Positions 9,602 through 17,569 of a stretch of 64,000 bases of DNA are shown piece after piece. How positions within the stretch are numbered: position 1 is the stretch's first letter; every line of letters starts with the position of its first letter. The stretch covers positions 124,001 through 188,000 of the forward strand of contig JAZDSJ010000001.1 in NCBI GenBank assembly GCA_039583345.1, in the 5' to 3' direction. The DNA comes from Tectiglobus diatomicola (GTDB taxonomy: Bacteria; Pseudomonadota; Alphaproteobacteria; Rhizobiales; Hyphomicrobiaceae). The position numbers and the translations under genes were made by a program. The notes under the pieces are model-generated. The model was not told the DNA's origin. It saw nothing but the letters and a program-made list of their open reading frames with translations, and searched no databases.

Positions 9602-9618
9602 GATTAGCGTCTCTAATC
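9602..9618 (+). other. Hairpin in front of small ORF
   Basis: GATTAG (9602-9607), loop CGTCT, CTAATC (9613-9618). The stem ends one base before a CGAGGAG Shine-Dalgarno, so it could shield or expose the ribosome site of the ORF at 9635. Confidence 0.35.
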
Positions 9619-9634
9619 CGAGGAGCACGGAAAT

Positions 9635-9712
9635 ATGTTACATAACTTAATAAAAGTTATGATAACAACTATTACTCTAACTAATATTTTAGTTATTCTT
9701 ATTGTGTACTAA
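9635..9712 (+). CDS. 25-residue hydrophobic peptide, unknown
   Basis: ATG at 9635 preceded by CGAGGAG nine bases upstream, the strongest Shine-Dalgarno in the local gap. The product is one hydrophobic span: MLHNLIKV followed by Ile/Thr/Leu/Val residues to the stop. It could be a single-helix membrane peptide, a leader peptide, or chance in AT-rich DNA. It lies between ybaB and rimM, both on the same strand. No family recognised. Confidence 0.3.
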   Translation: MLHNLIKVMITTITLTNILVILIVY

Positions 9713-9772
9713 GTTTAGTCACATTAAGGGTATAGATTAATAATAATGAAATAAACTTATTGAATTATTTTG

Positions 9773-10321
9773 ATGTGCAATTCAAAGAAAGGTCTTGTTT
9801 TACTTGGCCATATATCATCTCCCCATGGTATCAAGGGAGAGGTAGTTATTAAGACCTATACATCTGATCCTGTTAATATAGGTATTTATGGAAGATTGTC
9901 AGATGAACAAGGTAATGAAAAATTTACACTAGAAAATTTGCGAGTGGTAAGAAAAGGTGTTATTGCAAGCATCGATGGTGTTACATGTCGTAACGCTGCT
10001 GAGGTGTTGCGAGGTGTAAAGCTTTATGTCGCTAGAGAAAAACTACCAACTTTAGAAAATGATGAGTTTTACCATACCGACATCGTTGGTTTAAAAGTTA
10101 GGTGTTTAGAGGGCACTGAACTTGGAGTAATTGTGAGTGTTCAGAATTTTGGAGCAGGTGATTTGATAGAATTACGACTTAATAAGTCCCAACAAACGGA
10201 GTTTATACCTTTGACAAAAGATTTTGTTATTAAATTAGATTTTAAAACCAAGGATGTTGTTGTGGATTATGCTGATAGCACCTTTCTTAAATGTGAAAGT
10301 AGAAGAAAGCATTGTACTTGA
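9773..10321 (+). CDS. rimM: 16S rRNA processing protein RimM
   Basis: Ribosome maturation factor that binds S19 and helps assemble the 30S head. The N-terminal RimM domain begins LVLLGHISSPHGIKGEVVIKTYTSDP (about 9-34), and the PRC-barrel domain covers about 95-170 with DEFYHTDIVGL and the GAGDLIEL turn. The length of 182 residues is typical. I use the ATG at 9773; a TTG directly before it is in frame but less likely. rimM normally lies next to rpsP in an rpsP-rimM-trmD-rplS operon. Here rpsP is 33 kb away, so the operon has been split. Confidence 0.93.
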   Translation: MCNSKKGLVLLGHISSPHGIKGEVVIKTYTSDPVNIGIYGRLSDEQGNEKFTLENLRVVRKGVIASIDGVTCRNAAEVLRGVKLYVAREKLPTLENDEFYHTDIVGLKVRCLEGTELGVIVSVQNFGAGDLIELRLNKSQQTEFIPLTKDFVIKLDFKTKDVVVDYADSTFLKCESRRKHCT

Positions 10322-10322
10322 G

Positions 10323-10362
10323 CTAAAATAGCATCACCCTTGATTTCTTAATGTTATTTTAG
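10323..10362. terminator. Hairpin after rimM, possible bidirectional terminator
   Basis: CTAAAATAGCAT (10323-10334) pairs with ATGTTATTTTAG (10351-10362) over 12 base pairs with one G-U and a 16-base loop. It begins two bases after the rimM stop. The stem is AT-rich and no U-tract follows, so it may protect mRNA ends rather than terminate. recR converges from the other side. Confidence 0.35.
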
Positions 10363-10608
10363 AGGTGAGATCTAAAATGGTAGGCATAGAATTTGTACAT
10401 TAACAAAATAAGCTTTCCTATAAAATATACACCTTACTTTGTATAAAAATACAAATTTTTCAAAAAATGACCTAGAATATTACAATTTCTTGATTGATCT
10501 CTTTCTGATTTAGAGGAATGAGTAGATTGGTTTACTTAATCTTAACTGTGGGGCAGAGTTTTTCAAACTTACAAATCAAATATTCCTATTTTTCCTTTAC
10601 TGTCTATT

Positions 10609-11217
10609 TTATATTTGACGCCTTGACTTTATCGCAGCAGCAATAGTACCCTCATCCATATAATCAAGCTCACCACCTATAGGTAGTCCTTGAGCAAGGC
10701 GAGTGATCTTAACCTCAGTATTTTCTAGAGCGTCTGCTAAATAGTGTACCGTGGATTGTCCCTCTACTGTAAGGTTAAGCGCTAATATTATTTCTTTAAC
10801 GAGAGGATCATGCGCCCTTTCTATAAGTCTTGCTACACTGATCTGATCTGGACCTATACCGTCTAATGGAGAAAGATGACCACCTAAAACATGGAAGACG
10901 CCTTTCACAATGCTTGCGCGTTCTAAAGCCCAAAGGTCAGAGATTTCTTCAACAACTATAATAAGTCCGGCATCTCGACGTGGATCAGAGCATATTGTAC
11001 ATGGTGAGATTGTATCAATATTACCACAGATGGGACAGTCAACAAGATTCTCAGCTGCTTTATACAAAGCATTAGCAAGCGGAACAAGCAAATCTTTTCT
11101 ATGCTTAATGAGTGATAGTGCCGCTTTACGTGCTGAACGTTTACCATATCCCGGCAAGCGCCCCAAAAGACGAATAACAGTCTGAATTTCCGGGCCGCTT
11201 ATATTTTTTGTAGTCAT
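10609..11217 (-). CDS. recR: Recombination protein RecR
   Basis: Ring-forming protein that loads RecA at gaps with RecO/RecF. A helix-hairpin-helix LPGYGKRSARKAAL is at about 21-34. An intact C4 zinc finger (CPICG...CTIC) lies at about 61-76, followed by a TOPRIM domain from about 83 (IIVVEEISDLWALE) and a C-terminal Walker-like tail with PIGGELDYMDEGTIAAA. At 202 residues it is full length. It is usually co-transcribed behind ybaB; here it is inverted and separated by rimM. Confidence 0.95.
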   Translation of the reverse strand: MTTKNISGPEIQTVIRLLGRLPGYGKRSARKAALSLIKHRKDLLVPLANALYKAAENLVDCPICGNIDTISPCTICSDPRRDAGLIIVVEEISDLWALERASIVKGVFHVLGGHLSPLDGIGPDQISVARLIERAHDPLVKEIILALNLTVEGQSTVHYLADALENTEVKITRLAQGLPIGGELDYMDEGTIAAAIKSRRQI

Positions 11218-11697
11218 GCTATGCGCTTTTTACATCTATTTTTTAAATAGAATACCTTAATTACTATAATGAGCGAGTAAGATTATGACCAGATCGTAAT
11301 TTGTTCCTGACTTATAATGTAGGTACTTATTTTTTAGAACTCAGTATCAGCTTATATGCTATACTAGATTTAAAATGAACACTTAGACAATATTCTTTAT
11401 AACACGTCGAAAAAATTTTCCTGATTATATTTGATTTAAACGGTAAAGACTAACTTAGATATATCTCTAACACGACACCAATCAATCTAAACCTCATATC
11501 TTTGTAAGTTACGGTTATAAGTACATTAATCTATAGTATGACTTCAAAGTTAACTAAGTCTGTACTATATAAAATAGAACAATTGTCAAAATTAATTGTT
11601 TTTGAGGTTTAACGGCAAGCATTGTTAAAACTCATTTTAATTTTCGTCGAGACATATGCTAAGTATAATATTTTATAAACTAGATTCAAGCTCGGCG
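11218..11697. other. Gene-free stretch upstream of recR
   Basis: About 0.5 kb between the recR start and the end of the TadE-like operon, both read leftward. It should contain the recR promoter. I see no ORF or RNA. Confidence 0.5.
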
Positions 11698-12282
11698 TTA
11701 GCATTGTTCATCATTCAATAAAATCTTTGAAGATGTCCTCGGTGCAAGAAATAGCTTTTCACGAAATGGTATATTGGTTTCAGTTAGCACGGAAAATAAA
11801 ATGGGTTGGTATAAATACTCAGTTTCTACTACAACTAAACCTTGATTTGATCCTAAAATTCCTACAGGGAGCGTGTAGGGCGAACCTGCTTCATATGCAA
11901 CCAAACCTTCTTTATTAGAATGAGACCAACACACTTTAGAACCAGACGTATCAGAAATTACGTGGGTGGCTATCAATTCAAGAGGTTCAACTTCATAAGG
12001 TTTCATCAAGATAGCGTGAACATTAAATATGCTATCAAGCTCAGATGTGGTGGTATTAGCCCTACGCGCTATTAGGTCTGCGGTTAAATTAGTGATTTGG
12101 TGAACTCTCCGATTTACAGTAATAGCCCAGCTTAACTCAATAACGCTAACAAATAAAATAGTAACTAAAGGAAGAATGATCGCAAATTCTATTGAAGCTA
12201 TTCCATTTCTGTTTGATCTAAAATAAAAAAAACTATCTTTTATTAAATAAGCTAAATTTTTGATTTTACAGAAAAAAAACAT
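11698..12282 (-). CDS. TadE-like pilus assembly protein (second gene)
   Basis: Pseudopilin-like protein of the Tad/Flp (tight adherence) family. The diagnostic N-terminus NRNGIASIEFAIILPLVTILFVSVIELSW (about 24-52) combines the Gly/Glu processing region and one transmembrane helix, followed by a periplasmic domain of about 140 residues. I chose the ATG at 12282 (194 residues) because GAGGG lies eight bases upstream; an in-frame TTG at 12297 is possible. It follows the other TadE-like gene by 56 bases, so the two form an operon. No other tad or cpa gene is nearby. Confidence 0.75.
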   Translation of the reverse strand: MFFFCKIKNLAYLIKDSFFYFRSNRNGIASIEFAIILPLVTILFVSVIELSWAITVNRRVHQITNLTADLIARRANTTTSELDSIFNVHAILMKPYEVEPLELIATHVISDTSGSKVCWSHSNKEGLVAYEAGSPYTLPVGILGSNQGLVVVETEYLYQPILFSVLTETNIPFREKLFLAPRTSSKILLNDEQC

Positions 12283-12338
12283 CAAACATACCCTCAACGT
12301 ATGGAAACATAAATCACATTGTATTACTTAAAAAGTCG

Positions 12339-12887
12339 TTAAAATGGTTCAGTTTCAAAAATTGTAGAGGCCTGGATAAGAGCTGACCCATTATTCATGT
12401 TTCCAAAATCAAATAATGGTATAATTTTTGGCAGAGTCCACTCATAACATGCTTGAATGTATATAATCTTGCCAGATGATCCAGGTACTTCATCTGCGTT
12501 TAAAGAGCTGATAGTAAGGGCTCCATTTTCATCCAAACATGATGGAACTTCAATATTTCTAAAATCATCGAATTCAAGAATATCAACCCGAATTCTTTCT
12601 TGACAGTCATACAATGCTACGGCTTTTTGACAAACATCGTTTATAAATTGTTCTTTAGACATGCCATCATCGTTAAACTGGCCTGTACGAACTATTCTTG
12701 CCGACTCCTTTACGGCATATTCTAGAGAGAATGTAGTGAAAAAATATAAGCATGTAGCAATTAAGCCAAAAATTAATGCAAGGAATGGTATTATAATTGC
12801 TGAAAACTCTATAGCTACCGAACCTCTAGTGTCTTTTAAACACCTTAGATCCAGGTTGTACAATCTCTTAATGGTCAGGTAAAACAT
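12339..12887 (-). CDS. TadE-like pilus assembly protein (first gene)
   Basis: Second member of the TadE family. The N-terminus carries TRGSVAIEFSAIIIPFLALIFGLIATCLYFF (about 19-49), the single-helix pseudopilin signature, followed by a periplasmic domain with four cysteines (including VCQKAVALYDC and VPSC) that could form disulfides. The ATG at 12887 is preferred because AGGGG sits seven bases upstream; a TTG at 12947 would add 20 residues without a ribosome site. It heads a two-gene operon. The Tad motor (TadA), secretin and prepilin peptidase are not in the window. Confidence 0.75.
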   Translation of the reverse strand: MFYLTIKRLYNLDLRCLKDTRGSVAIEFSAIIIPFLALIFGLIATCLYFFTTFSLEYAVKESARIVRTGQFNDDGMSKEQFINDVCQKAVALYDCQERIRVDILEFDDFRNIEVPSCLDENGALTISSLNADEVPGSSGKIIYIQACYEWTLPKIIPLFDFGNMNNGSALIQASTIFETEPF

Positions 12888-13434
12888 TTTAATTCCCCTG
12901 AGAGATTTAAAATACAATAATGTGTTTGAAACGTATTTATTGCACAAATTAATGAATAATTAGTTTAAAATTGGGTAAACTTTACAAATTGATTTACTGT
13001 TTTGTAATTGAGATATTTTTAAAAATTAATTATGCTATGATTTGATCAGTTATAAATCTTGTCTTAAGCTTTGCCTAAAGTTCACATACTTATGATAAAA
13101 CGTTATACAAACACCAACAACTTCTGCATTCTATCCTAATCTAAAGTTTAATAAATTATAGTTCTTTCAGTTCCTTTATTTCAGAAGTATAAATCAGCTT
13201 AAATTTAACAAATTACATCTAATATATTATATCTGGTTTATATAGTTCTTAATTCGAAAGCTCTTTTTATATAAACTTTTTTCTAAAAAAGAAAAATATT
13301 TAATCATAGTTTAAGAATTTGGTACGTAATAAAACTGAAATGATCGCAAATATCTAATTTTAATACAAACATGTATATAACACTCTAATTATTCCCCAAT
13401 GTTTACAAAAAAATCCTTTTGATAATGCTTTTAA
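12888..13434. other. Gene-free stretch between ispA and TadE operon
   Basis: About 0.55 kb of very AT-rich DNA. It should hold the TadE operon promoter. Nothing else is recognisable. Confidence 0.5.
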
Positions 13435-14346
13435 CTAATTCTTACGTGCTGTTATAAAATGTGTTGCTTCTCTTAGCATCCTAGCTTGAGTTCCATAAGG
13501 TTTCAGTAAGGAAAGTGCCTCATCTTTATTCTCGTCTAGTGTTTTACGCGCGTTTTCTTTACCAAGTATTTTTACTAATGTTGCTTTTCCAGCACTAGCA
13601 TCTTTACCTGTAGCCTTTCCGAGTTCTTCAGGGGTGCCATCTATATCAAGAAGATCATCGGCAATCTGGAAAGCAAACCCGATACAATACCCAAATTTGT
13701 GCATTGTGTTACAATCTTTTTCAGACGCACCTGCTAGTATAGCTCCGGCCTCGCAAGCAAAACTAACCAGTGCACCAGTCTTCATGACTTGCATACGTTG
13801 TATGTAAGGTGCATCTAACGTTTTAGGTATGCCAAGTTTATCACTTTCTAGATCTAGACATTGTCCGCCAACCATTCCGGCGGCACCAGAAGCACGAGAT
13901 AATTCTAGTGAAAGTTTGCTGTAAAGTTCTGCATTATTGGATTGAGCTTGGCGTGCCAATAGTTCAAATGCAAGTGTTAGCAATGCATCTCCGCATAAAA
14001 TAGCTGTCCACTCGTCGAAAGCTGCCCATACAGTTGGACGTCCACGTCGTAATCGGGCATTATCCATAGCTGGTAAGTCGTCATGTACAAGAGAATAACA
14101 ATGCACACATTCAAGAGCAACAGCTAAAGGTAGTATACTCTTGCGGTCTGCACCTAGCATTACAGCGGATTCAAAAGCGAGAAATGGTCGGAAACGTTTT
14201 CCACCTCCAAGTGTCGCATATCTTATTGCAATTTTTAATCGTTCAGGCACACATCGCATATCTTCAATTTCATTGTTAATGAATTGTTCAACAAGATTAG
14301 CATCCGAGTGAAGACATTTTATAAAATCGTCATTATCTTTTGTCAC
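13435..14346 (-). CDS. ispA: Farnesyl diphosphate synthase (polyprenyl synthetase)
   Basis: Condenses DMAPP/GPP with IPP to make farnesyl diphosphate. The first aspartate-rich motif is DDLPAMD within YSLVHDDLPAMDNARLRRGRPT (about 90-111), with the two-residue insertion typical of bacterial short-chain synthases. The second motif is DDLLD near 230, and GGGKRFRP near 47-54 binds IPP. It has 303 residues and a GTG start with AGG eight bases upstream. A CrtE-type GGPP synthase is the main alternative because motifs overlap. The usual neighbours xseB and dxs are absent. Its product could feed ubiquinone, undecaprenyl and carotenoid synthesis, the last via crtY in this window. Confidence 0.88.
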   Translation of the reverse strand: MTKDNDDFIKCLHSDANLVEQFINNEIEDMRCVPERLKIAIRYATLGGGKRFRPFLAFESAVMLGADRKSILPLAVALECVHCYSLVHDDLPAMDNARLRRGRPTVWAAFDEWTAILCGDALLTLAFELLARQAQSNNAELYSKLSLELSRASGAAGMVGGQCLDLESDKLGIPKTLDAPYIQRMQVMKTGALVSFACEAGAILAGASEKDCNTMHKFGYCIGFAFQIADDLLDIDGTPEELGKATGKDASAGKATLVKILGKENARKTLDENKDEALSLLKPYGTQARMLREATHFITARKN

Positions 14347-14610
14347 TAGTTGAAGCCTATTTGTGAAAAAGTTTCAATCTCAATGAAATATAAATAAAGC
14401 AAATATAATATATTACTACAAAAGTTTAGGTTAAATAATTTATAACACATCAAAAACAAAAACTCATGACATTATTCATAAGAAAAAGTTACATTAAAAA
14501 ACTTAATATTCTATATGTCAAAAGCGTCTACTATGCTTTAATTAAAGTCGTAAACTATAAAATAATTGCTTTAAGGTTCTACTCGATTTCTTATGGTAAG
14601 GATGAAATTA

Positions 14611-15748
14611 ATGCGTGCAGAAGTAAATAAACTTGTTCTTCAAATCCAAGAGTCTCTCGCAATTTTACGGAGGCATCTTTGACTGGGATACTGTTGAAGA
14701 TCGTTTTAATGAACTTAATGCAAGAACTGAAGCTCCAGATTTTTGGTCAAATCCAAGTGTAGCACAAGTGGTGATGCGTGAACGCCAAATTTTAGAAAAG
14801 CGAGTTAATACATATTCTGATCTAGAACGACAACTCGAGGATGCTACTACTCTGATCGAGTTGGGCGAGGCTGAGGCCGACGAAGAGATCATAAATGAAG
14901 GTGAATTGAATTTACGAGAACTTTTCGATTTAACAAAAAAACAGCAAATTGATGCGTTGCTTTCAGGTGAAGCTGATAGCAACGACACTTTCATTGAGAT
15001 TCACGCCGGTGCCGGTGGAACTGAAAGTCAGGATTGGGCATTGATGCTTACACGTATGTATATGCGCTGGGCTGAACAGCGAGGGTTTAAAGTTAAATTA
15101 ATTGAGGAAAGTGTTGGTGAGGAAGCAGGGTTAAAATCTGCCACGCTCGAAATTAAAGGTGTTAATGCTTATGGTTGGTTGAAAACTGAAAGCGGTGTTC
15201 ATCGCCTAGTTCGAATATCGCCTTTTGATTCGAATGCTCGTCGTCACACTAGCTTTGCATCAGCTTGGGTTTATCCTGTTATTGACGACAGCATAGAAAT
15301 TGAGCTAAATGAAAGCGATTGTCGTATTGATACGTACCGCTCATCTGGTGCAGGTGGACAACACGTCAATACTACTGACTCCGCAGTTCGAATTACGCAC
15401 ATTCCAACTGGCATAGTAGTTGCTTGTCAGCAAGAACGTTCTCAACACAAAAACCGTGCCACAGCGTGGACGATGATACGCGCTAGACTTTACGAGGAAG
15501 CACTTCGTTGTCGCGAAGCAAAAACAAGTGCACAAGAAGCTTCTAAAACAGACATTGGCTGGGGTCACCAGATACGGTCGTACATTTTGCAACCTTACAA
15601 GATGGTAAAGGACATGCGAACAGGTGTTGAAAGTACTGAACCTGACAAGGTGCTTGACGGCAATATTGATATATTCATTGAAGCAGCTCTAGCACATAAA
15701 ATAGTTGGTAGTTATACCGAGCATTCTGAAGAACTACAATGCAAATAG
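14611..15748 (+). CDS. prfB: Peptide chain release factor 2, +1 frameshifted
   Basis: Releases peptides at UAA and UGA. Translation starts at ATG 14611 (AAGGA nine bases upstream) and reads 23 codons to CTT; the next codon is an in-frame TGA (14680-14682). Skipping T14680 continues in the +1 frame as GAC TGG GAT to 15748, giving 378 residues. The anticodon-like SPF motif (RISPFDSNARRHTS) and the catalytic GGQ (SSGAGGQHVNTTDS) are visible. The gene must therefore be annotated as a join of 14611-14679 and 14681-15748. Autoregulation by RF2 level is the known role of this frameshift. Confidence 0.96.
14665..14683 (+). promoter_or_regulatory. prfB programmed +1 frameshift site
   Basis: ACGGAGG acts as an internal Shine-Dalgarno, three bases before CTT TGA C. 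CTT-TGA-C is the canonical RF2 shift sequence: slow reading of UGA followed by C when RF2 is scarce lets tRNA-Leu slip forward one base. Confidence 0.93.
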
Positions 15749-16669
15749 TTATACACTAGTGATTATGTGGTAAACGCTTAAAATTTCCGAGTATGTTTAC
15801 TAGCTCCCAATAATGATTTTATGACCAAGTAGAGCTCGGTAATTGATCTTAGGAAATCTCAATTTTTACAGCCCTATGTAATGAGCGGAGAAAGTATCAA
15901 TATATCTCTCTATTACCGAGTTTCATCTGATCATATTATCATACGTAAAGGCAAAAAAGATGCTCTAGATTTTAATAATTATTATTGTTTATACCAAAAC
16001 TATAAATATCTTTATGTTACATGATTTACTCAACATGTTGCATCCTTAATATCTTTTAAACTTTAAGAAGGTAATGTCTGTATGATATACTTTATTCTAT
16101 AAACTTTTTAAATATTTGCACATTATATGATATGATTTTCAATGTAGTGTTAGGTTTTCATGTTCTAAGATTTAGATTAGTCTACCTTACATGGGTACTA
16201 GATACTAAATATAACATCTCCACTAACACCTTACATTTGCTCATATTAGCAGTGTTTACTTTTGTTATTTTAAAAATATTAAGCTTTTCATGTAATGAAT
16301 TATACTACTATTTATACAGCATAACTATAAAAAAATAAAATATTAGGTCTATGTTGCTAATACAAAGTAAATAAAACAAGTTATCCTAATTGTTAAAGGC
16401 CTTTATTCTTAATTTTTAGAATTATTATTCAGGTAATATGTCCTGCATTATGCTCTGTGCTTCGTACATAGTGTGTGTGGGATTAAAATAAAATTTGGAT
16501 AGAATTGCGCTTCAGACTTTCACATTGAAATTTAATTTATAATTACAGCCAAAAAAATAATAAAAATTAATATTAAAGCTATGATTTATATAGAAATTAA
16601 TAAATTTTACCTAAAATTATCATAGTACTATTAGTTTCTAAATTATAACAATTTATTAAGTGTAAGAGT
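15749..16669. other. Gene-free stretch between prfB and sciP
   Basis: About 0.9 kb. The only ORF (16132-16338, 68 codons) has no ribosome site and a composition expected from AT-rich DNA, so I do not call it. The sciP promoter should lie at the right end. Confidence 0.5.
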
Positions 16670-16951
16670 ATGATGACTGATCAACAGTATAGATCCCATA
16701 TCCGATACGTCGTTGGCCCAGATGGAGGACCTCTGACCATAGCCGATTTGCCCCCAGCAGATACTAAAAGATGGGTTATTCGTCGTAAAGCTGAGGTCGT
16801 TGCGGCTGTTCGAGGTGGTTTGCTGAGCATGCATGAGGCTTGCTTTAGGTATAAGCTTACCGTTGATGAATTTCTAAGTTGGCAAAGATCTATTGAAAAA
16901 CATGGTTTGCCAGGACTACGTGCGACACGTGTTCAGAAGTATCGAGATTAG
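16670..16951 (+). CDS. sciP: SciP, small CtrA inhibitory protein (DUF1153)
   Basis: Helix-turn-helix cofactor that binds the cell-cycle regulator CtrA in Caulobacter and blocks CtrA-dependent transcription. The 93 residues match the whole DUF1153 family: RYVVGPDGGPLTIADLPP (about 11-28), then RWVIRRKAEVVAAVRGGLLS (about 34-53), a HTH with EACFRYKLTVDEFLSW, and the C-terminal HGLPGLRATRVQKYR. The family is confined to Alphaproteobacteria, which makes it the best taxonomic marker here. It is monocistronic. CtrA itself is not in the window, so whether the circuit survives cannot be judged. Confidence 0.92.
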   Translation: MMTDQQYRSHIRYVVGPDGGPLTIADLPPADTKRWVIRRKAEVVAAVRGGLLSMHEACFRYKLTVDEFLSWQRSIEKHGLPGLRATRVQKYRD

Positions 16952-17095
16952 TTCGATTGGTTGCAAAGTAAAACTTCAGCTTGAATAAAAAAATAAAAGA
17001 AAATTTTTTACCTCAAAGTTGGTTGCGGTGATTGTTTTTTCGTTGCGCTAATTTCATTAACTACGCGTTTTTATTTCCTTTTTTTTAGTTTAAGC

Positions 17096-17128
17096 TTGAC
17101 AAAACATAGAACAACAACTACTTATTAT
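17096..17128 (+). promoter_or_regulatory. groESL promoter
   Basis: TTGACA at 17096-17101 is a perfect -35 box. TACTTA (17119-17124) lies 17 bases on and TATTAT (17123-17128) 21 bases on; the first has better spacing. The CIRCE operator begins six bases further, where it would overlap the transcription start. Confidence 0.6.
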
Positions 17129-17133
17129 CTGTG

Positions 17134-17159
17134 TTAGCACTCGTCAATTTGAGTGCTAT
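17134..17159 (+). promoter_or_regulatory. CIRCE operator (HrcA site)
   Basis: TTAGCACTC (17134-17142) and GAGTGCTAT (17151-17159) form the inverted repeat bound by the HrcA repressor, whose gene is at 52 kb. The spacer here is eight bases rather than the canonical nine, and the last base is T instead of A. Confidence 0.9.
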
Positions 17160-17211
17160 CATTTTATTTGTAACAATTTATTGAACCTAGCCACTTAAGG
17201 AGCAACTCTTC

Positions 17212-17502
17212 ATGAAGTTTCGTCCTTTACACGACCGCGTTGTCGTGGAGCGCGTTGAAAGCGAGCAAAAGTCTGCTGGCGGCATAATTATTCCAGATAC
17301 CGCAGCTGAAAAACCACAGGAAGGCAGAGTAATTGCCGTTGGACCTGGGGCACGCGGCGATAATAGCGAAATTGTTCCTTTAGACGTCAAAGTCAACGAC
17401 CTAATTTTGTTTGGCAAATGGTCAGGCACCGAGGTCAAAATAGACGGTAAAGACCTTCTAATAATGAAGGAAAGTGACATAATGGGAATACTAGAAAGCT
17501 AA
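17212..17502 (+). CDS. groES: Co-chaperonin GroES
   Basis: Heptameric lid of the GroEL folding chamber. The 96 residues begin MKFRPLHDRVVVERVE and contain the mobile loop SAGGIIIPDTAAEKP (about 21-35), the roof loop VGPGARGDNSEIVPL, and the C-terminal MKESDIMGIL. AAGGAGC precedes the ATG. It is followed by groEL after 67 bases and shares its CIRCE-controlled promoter, so induction by heat or misfolding through HrcA is expected. Confidence 0.97.
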   Translation: MKFRPLHDRVVVERVESEQKSAGGIIIPDTAAEKPQEGRVIAVGPGARGDNSEIVPLDVKVNDLILFGKWSGTEVKIDGKDLLIMKESDIMGILES

Positions 17503-17569
17503 TACTACTAATAAAATTTATACCCATTATATCTAATTTATATCAAGCGAACTTAGGAGATAGGCCGAC

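Noticed and set aside
16132..16338. 68-codon ORF rich in Leu, Ile, Phe and Tyr
   Set aside because: No Shine-Dalgarno, no recognised motif, and a composition expected by chance in AT-rich DNA.
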